A DNA stretch of 64,000 bases from Ramazzottius varieornatus (GCA_001949185.1 BDGG01000007.1:1074730-1138729); one strand, 5' to 3'. Shown: positions 45,433-57,536, counted from the first letter of the stretch. Notes: generated by a model not told the origin, from the letters alone. Program-made: numbers and translations.

Positions 45433-45504
45433 TTGCAAAGCAGATTTTGATAGTGTAAGATGACCACGGAGAAAGATTTCCCAGCCGGAATTTGGAATCT
45501 TCAA

Positions 45505-46305
45505 AGACGAGTTCTCGTTGATGAGAGCCTGATCGGTCAGTGGAACCCGTAGTTCTTTGGCCCGTTTGTTAATTTTCTAAGATATCGTACACCAAACGAT
45601 GCGGACACTTTCTGTTCTGAGCAGTTACACAAATAATCGACCACCGTACAAAAATAAAATAGACAGAAACCGTGAATTTAGCTGGTCCGCGCTGTCTGCG
45701 TGTTCTCGAGCTCTTGCACGAGTACCAGAGCCGCGCGAGCACGATGCAAATCAACCTTTTCTTGCATTCTTCTTGCGTTACAACTTTGGACCCTTTACGA
45801 CATCTCAACCGGTCGTAATTGTCCCAACCTTGACTTTTTCGTCTCGGCACAGAAAACACCACATAATCAATCTCATTGAGCGATGAGTATCATCAAGTCA
45901 TGTAAGTCTTAGTTTTACACTGTGCTGGGAAGGAACCTCGAGAAAGCCAAAATCGTATCGAGATGAAGCGATAAATGTTTACAATCTCCTCTGTCCGGCT
46001 GTTTACGACCCTCAGTTTAGCCCCAGAAAACTATCACCGTCTATCCAAGGACGTTGTATGATCCGGCGGACGAAGAAATATCGCTTGCGAATTCTTACTC
46101 GCGTAGAATCATCGCAAGCTCAACATAATGGAAGCATATGTATACTTCATTAACGTCCCAGATCCTAAAACATGGCAGCTTGGAATATTAATCATCAAAT
46201 GTCACACAGAAGGAGAATGAAATCATGAACAACAAACAGATAAAAAATCAATCATATAAAAAACACCCAGGAAACGTTCCCTGAAAGAAAATCCAAGTCG
46301 AAGCA
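45505..46305. other. Intergenic between GH3 copy B and Arp1
   Basis: No gene recognised. Contains the 3' region of Arp1 (minus strand) at its right edge. Confidence 0.5.
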
Positions 46306-48403
46306 TCAGAAAGTCTTCCGATGGACAACTCTTAACCCCTCGGCTTGATATTCCTTCTTTGAGATCCACATTCTGCGGAAGGTTTCTAGTGAGGCCAGGA
46401 TGGACCCGCCGATCCACGTGGAATAAAGGCGCTCTTGCGGCGCTGCGATCCGCACCTTGATGTCTTTTGGCGCCATCGTCTTCACTTCTTGTAACAAACG
46501 ATCACCGAAACCCCGAATCAGCGTCGAACCACCCGATAAAACGATGTTACTGTATAGCGTCTGAAAAAACCCCCCAATAAATTACAGCTCAATTAGCAGG
46601 ACGGCGAACAAACACGATCAAATCTTTTTCTAAAGTGGCGCATGTTATCACTGTTAACGGCTGCAAGCGTGTGCCACTTTGAAATCAGTCTGGTCCAGTT
46701 GTCAACCAACTTGATAAAGAAATTCAATCCTGAAATATTTGAGAAACCAAAACTTTGCGTTCTTTTGTTTTCAGCATTCGATAGTTTCCCCAGTTTTCTG
46801 CGGAGTCCTTATGACAAAGTAATCTGTCATATGTTTCGTTTTATTGTCATTTTCCATTTCCACATTGTCTCCTTTTTCCTATACTAAGTTTTTTGTGGTA
46901 TATTTCGACACAAACCTTGCGAAGATCCAGGTCGGATTTTCGAATGGCGTTATGGAGGACTTCGTGGATGCCCGGCCATTCGTGGCCGAACAGATGAGGC
47001 TGGAAAAGTAGTTCAGGTGTCCGGAAGCGGGCAGGACCAATGTCGATGATGGAGCCGTCGGGCAGCTGATACGAAGCTGTAGCTTCTTTCTCTTGTTGTT
47101 CCTCTTTGTCAGGGTTGAGCGCCAGATAGCACATGCGCTCTTTGATCTGACGAACAACTTCAAACTCCGGACTGGTGTGGAATGTGTGGCCTTCTTTCAT
47201 CAGAAGCCAACGCATCCACTCTGTCACATCACGACCACCAATGTCCGTTCTTTGTATGCTGTGAGGTATGGCGAAACCTGGAGCCAGCACGGGACTATTA
47301 CTAAGCTTATTTCGAAGTAGTCTGTTTTTGTACAAACGTACTTTAGCCAGATCGTTACATCAAACGGCGCACGCTACCAGCGATAAGGGCTTAAAGTGTG
47401 CGCCACTTGGAAACTCGACCGGTTCGTCTTCGCAAGTGGCGCACGTTTGCATTATTATTGGCTTGAAGCGCGCGCGCCACGGGTGAAAACGATCTGGATG
47501 AACTGGTTTCGCGGGAACCCATTTTCTTTGTTCTATCGCAAAAGGATTTCTGCTGCCTGCAGTAAGAAAAAGAACATGTTAGAAGGCTGAAAAATGGTCT
47601 AGTTTACCTTGGTAGATAGGTACGGCATGTGTGACGCCATCTCCGCAGTCCAGGACGAGACCGGTTGTTCTGCCGGTAGCGTACAGACTCAGCACGGCCT
47701 GCATGGAGAAAAAGGCTGCAGGGACGTTGAAGGTTTCGAACAGAACTTCCGCTGCCCGTTCCCTGTTCCTCCGAGGGTTGTTTGGAGGTTCTGTCAGGAG
47801 GACAGGATGGTCTTCCGGGTCGGTGTGAAGCTGATCGCGGGAGTAGAGGTACCGCCAGACTCGTTCCATATCGGCCCAATCAGTCACCTACAAAGAAAAA
47901 CTCACTAAGATCATTCATGGAAAAAATGTTCTCAAACATAGCAGAGGCATTCTTCTTCGTTGAAAAGTCACAAAAACGAAAAAAAGACCAAAGTAAAGCA
48001 CGTTTGAGAAGAATACAAGACTGGACCCCCTCTATAACGAAGGGCCCGAACGGCGCCATCGGAATTCAAGGCACGGAACTTTCGGCATAATCGAGGGGTT
48101 CAACATAAAAATTCTGGGATCAGATTTCAAATTCCGGTCGCTGTTATACTCTTCCAGATTACCTACCACGCCATGTTCCATAGGGTATCGGATACTGAGT
48201 AACCCACGGTGCTCTTCGGCGCGAGGTCCCATGAAAATGTCGCCTTCAAGAGCACCAGCCATCAAACGAACATATTTGGTCCGGCCGACAAAGTTGGGGA
48301 AATGAGCTTTGGGCACTTGGTCACCCGCAAATCCGGCCTTGATGAGGCCCGAGCCGTTGTCGATGACCACTGGAACGTTTGCGAGTACATCTCCGGCCTC
48401 CAT
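46306..48403 (-). CDS. ACTR1: Centractin, actin-related protein 1 (Arp1)
   Basis: Four exons: 48403-48167, 47887-47608, 47277-46916, 46560-46306, all with GT/AG introns and frame kept, giving 377 codons, one more than vertebrate ACTR1A. Arp1 polymerises into the short filament at the core of dynactin, the cofactor of cytoplasmic dynein. Actin-fold landmarks: [20 protein letters not shown] (phosphate loop 1), [54 protein letters not shown] (phosphate loop 2), [31 protein letters not shown] and the conserved end [18 protein letters not shown]...VHRKTF. The wording [10 protein letters not shown] and [16 protein letters not shown] is Arp1-specific and excludes conventional actin. Introns 2 and 3 contain three copies of the short hairpin repeat. 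The start is the ATG giving [12 protein letters not shown]. Confidence 0.95.
46633..46693. repeat. Short hairpin repeat, copy 3 (Arp1 intron 3)
   Basis: AAGTGGCGCATGTTATCACTG, then GCTGCAAGCGTGTGCCACTT, followed by a diverged TGAAATCAGTCTGG tail. Confidence 0.55.
47362..47498. repeat. Short hairpin repeat, copies 4 and 5 (Arp1 intron 2)
   Basis: Copy 4 (47362-47424): AAACGGCGCACGCTACC ... AAGTGTGCGCCACTTGGAAA. Copy 5 (47433-47498): AAGTGGCGCACGTTTGC ... TTGGCTTGAAGCGCGCGC CACGGGTGAAAACGATCTGG. The tail AAAACGATCTGG equals that at 7542-7620. Confidence 0.6.
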
Positions 48404-49214
48404 GTCGACGACAGTGGCTCAGGAAAGATGAACTATCTCGAAGAGTACAGTAAGCAGAAACCTGCAAGAATACCACATGGAACAGACGTTTGTCACGATC
48501 TGAACAGCCGCCTGCCTACCGTCCGGAGATCCTCTTCTTGTCCTCTATAGTCCGGCGCACAGGAAGCACTCCGTTCAGAAGCTCAGAGCCATTCACCAAA
48601 CGCCAAACATCTGGAAGAATCAGTGGTAGTTTGTCGGAAATGCGAAACAGACTGAATGAGCGAGCTTTGTCATAGTGGGTGAAATGAACACCGTAGGGCC
48701 TGCCATGCCGGCTCTAGAGGTTCACTGAACTACTGCGTTAGAGAGAAGAAACAGATATCTGACGTATCAGTGATGATTTGCTTTATTCAAACAGATAACT
48801 TTTTCTTCAAACAAATAACTTTTTTTTCGTTATCAGTAAACGTAATGGCTAACAGATCACTATTACGTCACGGTGCTCGTTCTGTAAGATTTTAAGTGGA
48901 CAAACCATGATCGCGGGATTCGTCAAGCTGACGTCACCATTGTTCACGAATCTGAGCTCAAAGATGCTCGAACTCCCGTTCGCGGAACGTTGATCGATTG
49001 TTGATCGGTTATCCAGAATCGTTCAACAATTGCTGAAGTAAGGGGGGGAGGGGGTTCCGAATCAGCCTTTTTGCGAAACAAGATTAAAACCTGTTTCCAG
49101 TTTGCATTTCTCATGGTCATCTGGAAAAAGTTCCGGTCTCCTCTTTTCCAGATCGAGTAACGCTGTATTCAGTAATATTCCTGTGTCTGTAAGGTTCGTG
49201 AGAACGGGCGGACG
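48404..49214. other. Shared upstream region of Arp1 (-) and TAF10 (+)
   Basis: The two genes are divergent, about 811 bp apart, so this stretch probably holds both promoters and 5' UTRs. No other gene is recognised. Confidence 0.5.
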
Positions 49215-51161
49215 ATGACAGAACAGCAGGACATCGAGCCTGTCGAGGGAGATTTAATCGATGCCTTTCTCGCGGAGATGTCCAACACAGAGCAGCTGCC
49301 TGCTGACTCTGGCCTTCCTGCCCAGCCGAGTATCCCGAATTACCCCAACAACAATCTACTTTCAGAGAAGGAAGAGCTTCTTAATAACGCTCCCACGACG
49401 GACGATCGAAAATCTTTCGAACCATCAACGAACGCAACGGCGATACCTGCTTTGACGTCTCCTGAAAGCGACTCGAATTCCATGGACGATATAAATTTCT
49501 TCAGCAATGCTTCTATCAAGAAAAAGCTCGAGACACTCGCTGAAATACCCGTAAAACCTTTACCTGTCGATTCAAAGGCTGTGGAAGGCCTAGAAGCGAA
49601 AGAGAAGCCACCGGAAGTGGAATCCAGTCCGACTTCTCCAGATGGACCAATGCAAGCAATCAACGGACCGATCCCTGCTGTACTCTCCTCTCCACCAATG
49701 CACGAATTCTCGATCGAAGATCTACTCACTCAAGACACGATCTCTAACCCTACTGAAGCCCCGAAGCCCGAAGAAGACTTTTCCGGAATATTCAAGAGGC
49801 CATTCAGTCCTGGTCAAACACCACAATCGCCCAAAACATCGGAAGAAGAGGCTTCTGATGAAGACGATAGGATGGACGAAAGCGTTCCTTCTCTTCAAGA
49901 AGTTCCTGCTCAACGGCCTGCACAGAAGTGTTTCCTCAAGGTACAAAGAAAGCGAAGGCCGGAGACCGAAGCTAGTCATGTCCTGAACATAGTTCGGGCG
50001 TTGCAGAAACCAGGGAAGTTGGGGCTGCCTGATAGCGTTCTGGCGCATTACCTCAGCCAAGCTGGTATGGAGGTCGGTGATGCGAAGGTGGCCAGAATGC
50101 TGGGCGCTGCAGCGGAACACCACACAGCCTGTATCGTCCAGGATGCCTTCCAGATCTACGTCAACAACCATCTGCATGAGAAGAAACGTGGGAAGGAGGG
50201 AAAGGAGAAGGACGGCGGAAGTGGGAAAGGAGAGAAGGACAAGGCGGTGAAGACACCCAATAAGATTGGCCGACCTCCTAGCTCTTGTAAGATCCTTCTT
50301 CCACCATATTCATCTTGCTTATCCTTCCACTGGGTATGCGCGGTACTGTCAACATTAGTAAAGAGACGTGTGACCGAACGAATCCAGATAATCTCCTTTT
50401 GAATATCCCTTGTAAGGCCTTGTTGCCTTTATGAAATTCGAAATGAATATCCATTTCCGGTTGGCAAAACAGTACGTGTGACGCCAAGAGCCGAATTGTT
50501 AGAAGCCTACCGATGTGACGTAATACGAGCTCGTGATTTCTGCCTGTTTTCGCCAATTGTTTTCTTCGGTTGATCAACAAAGCATGCTTTTTAGTCCTTG
50601 ATTAACTTGTCGTCGTGGTTGACTCTTTCATAGTGTTTCATGACGGTTTAGGTGGTTTCATCGCGACTGGAGTGGGTTTGAATGGATTTCTTCTTGATTG
50701 CAGTTTCCGGGAAGTCGTTGGAGAAGAAGAAGAACAGTCCGAAGCTTCATCAAAGTAAAACGAAGAGCAAGAAGAAAGAGCTTTCCGACGGTGACTCCAG
50801 TGACGCTACCTCGATGGACGTGGATGGCGAAAAAGCCAGCTATGACTCTGACATTCCTGTCCGAGACACTATCGAAATTATTCCTCTGAACGAAAAGAGC
50901 GGCAAGTCGGTGGAAATCCTGCCCCTACTGTCTTCCGAACCTGACTCGATGGATGTCGATGGGGAGAGTGAGACGCGACCAAAGGAAATAAAAATCATCA
51001 GCTCGAATGTCCTCAGGGACGAACGTCTAATTAGAAAAGAAAGGAAAGAGAAAGTCGAGAAGGAGGCAGAACGAAAGAATGTCTTGACGTTAGATATTTT
51101 GGCACCGATACTGCGAGAACATGGTTATCAAGTTGGTTACCCGCCATATTTTGTAAATTAA
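49215..51161 (+). CDS. TAF10: TFIID/SAGA subunit TAF10, enlarged
   Basis: Two exons, 49215-50286 and 50704-51161, joined in phase 1 (T|TT), 509 codons. TAF10 is a histone-fold subunit of TFIID and SAGA that pairs with TAF3/TAF8 or SPT7-like proteins in transcription initiation. Histone-fold helices: LPDSVLAHYLSQAGMEVGD (from about 271), KVARMLGAAAEHHTACIVQD, FQIYVNNHLHEKKR, and the last helix at the extreme C-terminus, LTLDILAPILREHGYQVGYP. This matches the conserved end of TAF10. The first 268 residues are acidic, Ser/Pro-rich and disordered. About 160 residues, rich in Lys, Asp and Ser (including two SMDVDG motifs), are inserted between the third and fourth helices, where vertebrate TAF10 has roughly 20. 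Human TAF10 is 218 residues. The start ATG (MTEQQDIEPVEGD) lies just after a purine-rich leader. Confidence 0.85.
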
Positions 51162-51510
51162 GTTCGCTCTTTGCGTGAAACTCAAGAACTTCTTCGTACG
51201 TTTTGGTGTTTGACTTGATTTTCTTATCCGCAGGCAAAAAGTTTGGATCTTTTGTTACGTTTAGGTAGCAAGTTTGGGTAACAAGTTCGGTAACGAGTTT
51301 CAGACAGTCTTGCTTCTGTTCCAGTTGAAAAAGTTCAGAAGACAGTGTGTACAACAGGTGGAACTTATTGGCTTCTTTACAGGTGGCGCTCCAGTCTTCC
51401 GGTGAACTTACGACTTCCCGAGAAATCTCGAACTGAGTTACCGCTGTAATTCGTGTTTGATACCATTTTTGGCAACGCAGTACGAGGAATGAGTTGGATG
51501 GAAACCCCAT
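51031..51510 (-). CDS. Long antisense frame overlapping the TAF10 3' end (tentative)
   Basis: A 159-codon minus frame beginning MGFPSNSFLVLRCQKWYQTR with amphipathic helical stretches (KFHLLYTLSSELFQLEQKQD, LKLVTELVTQTCYL). The first ~115 residues lie outside TAF10 and look protein-like; the last 45 are antisense to its last exon and are probably not coding. It could be an exon of a convergent gene with upstream exons I cannot find. No family recognised. Confidence 0.25.
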   Translation of the reverse strand: MGFPSNSFLVLRCQKWYQTRITAVTQFEISREVVSSPEDWSATCKEANKFHLLYTLSSELFQLEQKQDCLKLVTELVTQTCYLNVTKDPNFLPADKKIKSNTKTYEEVLEFHAKSELNLQNMAGNQLDNHVLAVSVPKYLTSRHSFVLPPSRLSLSFLF

Positions 51511-53252
51511 CGCACTCGCATTTGTAAATTACAAACTAGTGCTGACAGGCACGTCGACCAGAAAAATCAACTTGGGACTCAAGTTGAGTTAGCCGCCCCT
51601 TTTTTGCGGTTGTTAAGTTGGTCACGGGTATGGCGTGTATCGCTCGATTGGTCAGTCGATTTGAAGTCTAGGCTCTTCAACATGGGATCCGGATGCTTCT
51701 GAACTGAGACATTTTTGGATCGTGTGAAACCGTATGACAATGCCACGTGATACGATTCGACAGCCCATTGTTTTATTTATCGACCCATGTAAAAACATTT
51801 GAGAATATGAAGTTAGACAGAAAAGAAATAGACGGCTAACTCAACAACCGTTCACCGCAACTCATACGCCACGCCAAATTATGCAAGAAGCTACAACCGT
51901 TGAACTGTATAAGTTGATCACGTTTACCAATTACGGTAGGATATCGGAGCTGGAATAACTTTAGGCCGGCTCGTCGTCGGCAAACAGGATGTTGGAATTC
52001 CCAGTATTAGAACCGGGACTCAAACTCAAAGAATGCCGAAACGTTCTTGCTGCCATCAGCAGCAACGGCCGTCCACTTATGTTCCGCGGTCACGAGTCTG
52101 ACCACTCAGGCAGTAGAGCCCTGCGACATGCAGCACGTTCTGCACTGCACTGCATTTTACTGCAGTGCGTTTGCATGTTTGAAAAAGTGAGCACCGTTCA
52201 TCGCAGTATACTGTTGTGGGCTAGAAAACAGTAGTAAAATCGGCTTTTTTGCATTTTCTGGCCGGATTCTACCGTTTTTCGGTTAACGACGTTTACGTTG
52301 TCTTTTACATGCATTTCCGTTGGTGGGCAGAAACTCTTAATATTTAAATGCAGTGCGGTTAGCGATGTTGGCATAATGGTATCGCGACCTAATATAATCT
52401 TAATTTAATAAGCCCGGGCTGCCAGAGTTCTAATATGATCTTAATACAATATGCCGCGACCGCAGAACATCTAATATAATGTCAATATATTAATTTGCGT
52501 CGCTGGGTTTTTATTATAATATATTATAATATTTCAGTCATTTTTAGATTCACATGTCAACGGGAAAAGGTAACTTTCTTCCTTAACAATTTCACCTGTA
52601 AAACAGTTTTATCCATTTCCAGCAATAAAAAGGTCATGAATCATCTGTTAAAAGTGCTACCAAGGAACCGTACAAAAACAACAGCAGTTTTAGCGGCTGT
52701 TGTCTGTTCTGTCTGGTGCTTGGGGAAGTCCCTCTTTCAAGCCGTGCTGGCATCCTTGGGATGACGGTCATCCCAAACGCACTGCAGGATCGCGCTGCAA
52801 TGCGTTTTTTATAGCGTGAATGGCGGGTATGCAAGTGAGTCCCCGAAATCGCAGTCCTGCACTTACCAATCAAATAAGCTGCTTCAATCAAGTCACCACA
52901 TTCGAACCTTCGTGAGTGTATCACACGCGCAGGTGCTTGTCAGAGAAGTCGAAACGAGCTCGTGAGTAAAAGAATTACTTTTGTAAAATACCGGGAAAAT
53001 TTGGAAAAAGGAAAAAGTGCGCCACTTTCGCGTTTCAAGCATAAAGTTTTTTGTCGTAATTTTGAGTGCAGTAGTCGCACCACGGGGTTTTTGGGTTTTC
53101 CCGGATGAAAACAGTTTGGTTTATCGCATAAGAATAAAGATTAGTGACGAAACGTGCATGGAAAATTAAAGGGAATTCTTTACCTCGCTGTACAAAGTGG
53201 GTGCGGCCACATTGTAATATGTCCCGAACCTGCTACTTCTCCAGCTAAGTTG
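51511..53252. other. No gene recognised
   Basis: AT-rich patches (52370-52540, repeated TAATATAAT motifs). One 89-codon plus frame (52495-52764) has a hydrophobic stretch but no other support. Confidence 0.45.
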
Positions 53253-56034
53253 CTCTATACCAGAGCATAAAAATGGTCTGTTAAGCGGAACTGAACTGCA
53301 TTTAACGGAAATTTCGATCCGCTTCCGTTCTGGAATACCCGATATTTTTTCCGCTTTTTTCCGTTCGGTTTCTGACAGAATGACGTTCCGCCCGTTCCGT
53401 TCTGATCGGACTGGCTGTTAGAAACCGAAATAATTACCTAACACAGCCACATAGCAGAGCACGTAAGCTATAGCTAAATATGACCATCGCGCAACTCATT
53501 GAGCAAGTCGCTGGATGGTGTCGTATTCTGAATCGACTTGCTAAGTTGCAGTTGATTCTTGTATTAGTTTGGTTCTGGATTTAGTCCGCTGGTTTTGATA
53601 TCGTCTCTTAATCTACCACGTCGCTGGCAGGCTGGATCATGTGAGTGCAGCTCATATTCGGTTGAGTACGGTAAGATAATAGTGATTTTGTAGGTCGGGA
53701 CAGAGTTCGGGCGATGAAGGTGAAGTGGAGCTGATAGATCTGAGCGGCGAAGCCTAGAAGAAGCGAGCTAGCGATTCAAAGCGAGCTGCGAAGAAAGTCA
53801 AGGCGTCAACCTCACTGCAGCTAAGAGGACTTACGGTAGCCGAGGTACAACGCGGCATCAAAGATGAGTCTTTCGCGGCTAAAGAGAATGCGAGGGGAAG
53901 AAGTGCCGTGTGGGAAGAGTAGTCACAGTGGATACGGACGAGGTGCTGGACTTCATTGCCTGTAAGAACTGCACTCAAGTGTACACTTTCAGCATTAAGA
54001 CTGGAACAGCCTCGCTATTACACCATTCAGCCAAGTGTAAGGAGAAAGCCGCAGGTTCGATACAGCAGTATCTGAAGGTCGGAGTAACGACGGAAGAAAA
54101 GCAACTCATGTCGGAAGCTCTTGCAAAGTAATATTGAAATTGCTAATTTGATCTTACGTTATTGTTTGACGGATTTTGATGTGTGCTATTGTTCGAAGAT
54201 TCTGTGCTTTGGATTCTCGAGCATTCCGAGTGTGCGAAGGAAAAGGATTCGAGCTAATGATTGTCACGGTGTTGGGGATAGCAAGAAAGCATAAAGGAGC
54301 TCCTTTTCCTGCTCGCGAACTTCTTCCATCTGCTGCCACCGTTGGCACCAGCGTGACCAACCAAGCTAAAGCTCTACGGAAGATAAGTGTTCCAAAGCTG
54401 AAAAAGATCCTTACAACCAGAGGTGTCTGTATCAGCCTGGATGGATGGACGGAAGATTACACAAAGACCAAGTTCGTCGGGTTCATCATCCATTACACGG
54501 AGGACTGCATTCTAAAGGAAGAGCTGATTACTATACCTGAGTTCGATGCGACTAAGAGTCAGACAGTTAAGTTTAGATTCTACTCGTAATCGAAAGCGTT
54601 GTCGGATTACGGGCTGGTGTTTTGCAGCTGGGGCAGTTCGTGGCTTTGTGTTTAAGACTTTGGCAGACATTTGCATCTCAGAAGAAGAATGCGTGGACGT
54701 TACGTTCATAACAGATGCTACTGCTACTGTGATTGCTGCCTTCAGAGTTCCAAATAGAACCATTCTTAAACGTGTCAGCTGTGCTTGTCATATGCTCAAC
54801 ACATGCTTACAAAACTCAGTTAACCGGAAGCCAAATTCGCAGTTCGAACTGAGTGATGAAGGAGTTCCGATTTCAATCTTGATTCAGTCCTGTAAGTCGC
54901 TGGTAACGTACTGCAAGCGAGCCTATCTTAGCTGCCGTCTGTCGTTTGCCCCTTTTCAAACAGTCGAAACGCGGTGGAACTCCAACCTGGACATGCTGTA
55001 TTCCATTATCTGGCTCTACTCAGAACTCGACGACATCTTGCAAGAAAGAGACGAAAGGAACCGACCTCCGGCACCTGTCGACTTTCTCCGTGCTGTGGCT
55101 GAGCTGCTGCAACCCTTCAAGACTGCCACGTTGGCTCTAGAGTCATCGAGCATTCCGACGATACACCTGGTCGTACCTTACTTCATCAAAATCCGGGCGC
55201 ACGTCAGTCAGCCAATTTCTGAAGAGTTTCAAGACTTACCCCAGTACAGCGCTCCTGTGGCATATCAGGTAAGATTAAACTTCTTTGACACGACATGACA
55301 TGTTTCTCAGTCACTCACGAACTTCCGTATTTGCAGAAACGGCTTAAGAAAGTCCGTGACGCTAAACTGGTCGTTGACGAACTACACAAAGGAGCAGTGT
55401 TCCTCAATCCAGCCATGAAAGGTCTCCTGATGTACCCTACCGCTGAACAAAGTGCGATTATCAATGGCGTGCAGAAAATGTGCGGAACAACCAGCTTAAC
55501 TGCACAGCCAATAGCAGTGACCACAGATACAGCTTCGTCGTTCACCGAGTTTAGCCAGTTCTGCCGTTATTCACTGCAGTGCGGTCAATCACGCTGACGA
55601 GATAAGTCTCTATCAAAGCCTACCGCCACCTGTAAGCTCCAAACCGATCCTGGAATTCTGGCAAGAGCATGCAGCTACTCTTCCGAAGCTTTACAAGCTG
55701 GCTGTGCGGGTTCTCGCGGTTCCCGTCTCTAGCTGTTCCCCCGAAAGACTGTTCAGTGATGCTGGAAATATTTTCACCGAAAAGAGAACTTCCCTAGACG
55801 GCGAGAAGTTAGATGATCTGCTGTACTTGAAGTGGAATTTGGTTGTGGAAGATAGTGGAAAGCCGAAGACATCGGCGAAAAATAGTTTAAAAATAGTTTA
55901 AAAATAGTTTTAAAGCGTGAATCTTTGGCGATCATAAACTGTTAATTTCTGTGCGAACGGTGTATTTTAGTTTCGGTTCCGAACATCGAAATCTTCCGTT
56001 CAGTTCCGTTGAAAAATTTGCGCTTGCTTTCCGC

Positions 56035-56065
<31 letters not shown>

Positions 56066-56124
56066 TTTGGAAAATGTGGATTTGGTTTCCGGTTTATCGA
56101 ACGGTTTTATGCTCTGCTCTATAC
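53253..56124 (+). mobile_element. hAT element with 8-bp target duplication
   Basis: Element 53261-56116 (2856 bp). It begins CAGAGCATAAAA and ends TTTTATGCTCTG, a 12-bp terminal inverted repeat (one internal difference next to it), flanked by CTCTATAC at 53253-53260 and 56117-56124. An 8-bp direct duplication and CAG...CTG ends are diagnostic of hAT transposons. The perfect duplication means the insertion is young or well kept. Confidence 0.92.
53780..55901 (+). pseudogene. hAT transposase (BED finger), frame-broken
   Basis: A BED zinc finger (about 53910-54030) has ACKNCTQVY and LLHHSAKC. The frame feeding into it ends AVWEE, TAG, so a 1-2 base lesion lies at about 53912. The catalytic region includes LTTRGVCISLDGWTEDYTKT, VDVTFITDATATVIAAF, CACHMLNTCLQNSV and TVETRWNSNLDML. 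After a spliced or broken segment comes the C-terminal dimerisation domain VRVLAVPVSSCSPERLFSDA, ending LKWNLVVEDSGKP. The transposase would excise and reinsert the element through the CAGAGCATAAAA ends. Some frame breaks may be introns (GT after SEALAK, AG near 54200), but at least one frameshift and another near 54590 seem real, so this copy is probably inactive. Confidence 0.75.
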
Positions 56125-56505
56125 CAATCAACCGCGTACTCTGCCGTGTGATCGCTCTTGTCATGACACCAATATTTTCAGGGTTTTTAAATTCAGCCGA
56201 AACTTGCCAGTTTTGGACATTGTTAAAGCCAGCGACATTGTTGAAGGGGGGGCGTTACTCACTCCTGCGAGGCAATGGTATGTGTGGTACCAGAGTGAAA
56301 CGAAACTACCTCTAGTGTACTCACTGCATTAAAAGTGCGTTGATACACATTTCCCCAGTCAATCAATGATGTCCAAAATCAACGGCGGAACTCAAGTTAG
56401 AAAGATCGGCCATGGTCAATCAAGGGCTAACTCACGATCAACAGGAAAAGTCCGCCCTGTCTTGTCTTTCTACGCTTGACTATCGGATTGGACTTGTCCA
56501 GTGTA

Positions 56506-56904
56506 TCAACGAGCCTGTACGGAGGCCTGCACTGCAGTGAACACACTTGGGGTTACTCTGGTGGTACCCCGAGGACTCCTGGTTGTGAACGTCGCTTGCT
56601 CAGAAATCACAGCTCCAGTGTCCAGAGTCACTTCGCCGCTGCATACGTATGATCCGCCATGCAACGAGTGATTGAAGCTGGGATTGGTCAGCGTCGACGA
56701 AACGCATTCGCAGTAGGAGTACCAGTTGCTCATTCTATCGGGCTGCACGGAAAGGTATCCGGCTGTCCAGGTAGCAAGTTGAAACTTCCAGCTAATCTTT
56801 GCAGCTGGTCGACCAGAGAACCTGCAGTAAAGCTCTACACGTTCACCATCTGTGGGGCTGGTGATTTGGGCATGGTTCTCCGGACTACCGAGTTTCAAAT
56901 CTAA
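56506..56904 (-). CDS. Immunoglobulin-domain exon
   Basis: The exon probably opens after TTATTAG at 56904. It contains ERVELYCRFSGRPAAKISWK, ending with GGSYVCSGEVTLDTGAV and a TGA at 56506. The Cys of strand B, the Trp of strand C and the YVC of strand F are in the right order for an I-set-like immunoglobulin domain. It would be the last exon of a cell-surface or secreted protein whose upstream exons lie to the right on the minus strand; a possible one is the fragment at 58048-58260. No membrane helix follows, so the product ends secreted unless spliced otherwise. Similar to receptors or adhesion proteins in general; no specific family can be named. Confidence 0.55.
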   Translation of the reverse strand, partial: LDLKLGSPENHAQITSPTDGERVELYCRFSGRPAAKISWKFQLATWTAGYLSVQPDRMSNWYSYCECVSSTLTNPSFNHSLHGGSYVCSGEVTLDTGAVISEQATFTTRSPRGTTRVTPSVFTAVQASVQAR

Positions 56905-57536
56905 TAAAATTTCAAGGTGGTTGGGGAATGTTAGTGAGAAAAGACGTCAAAGTAAATTCTGGCTGGGCAAGAAGAGCAACATTGCATACAGTTGCGAGTC
57001 AGATGAAGATCTGCAGCCGGAACACTGATGTAGCTATTAGTAAACGACTTTGTCGCCTACGCCAAGCATCGATAATGTACCGACTCGAAAGAATTGATGA
57101 CGGCGTTTTGGGGGACAACGAAAGTGTACTCAGCAGCGAAAGCTTCACCAGTGCTAGAATCAAAACATCAAGAACGCATACTGTAAAGATTTGAACCTGG
57201 CAGCAAACTGATAAGTTTCAAGCAGGTTGATACAACTTAGTGCTGTCGGATTTTTCAAAAATCTATCATGTAAGTCGGTTCGTCAACTAACAAAATGTCT
57301 GTTTGATCCCTAGTACAATTGATAGTCTGAATGATGTTCCGTGCGTTTGCACTTGCCTATTTCTGGTCGCAGCAATGGTTTCAGTAGCGTCCTCGATTGA
57401 TCCGGCCAAAGCCATACGATAAGCAGTCAGCTTGAACGGATGCTAGGAGCTAGCTCTGCATTTTCCGCTGGACGGCGCATAGAAACCGACCACTTGAGAA
57501 GACACTGTGATGTTGCTCCCGAAACTCATATCAATG

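Noticed and set aside
54040-54060. GGTTCGA-like box suggesting a tRNA B box
   Set aside because: Lies inside the hAT BED-finger frame and has no A box or cloverleaf around it.
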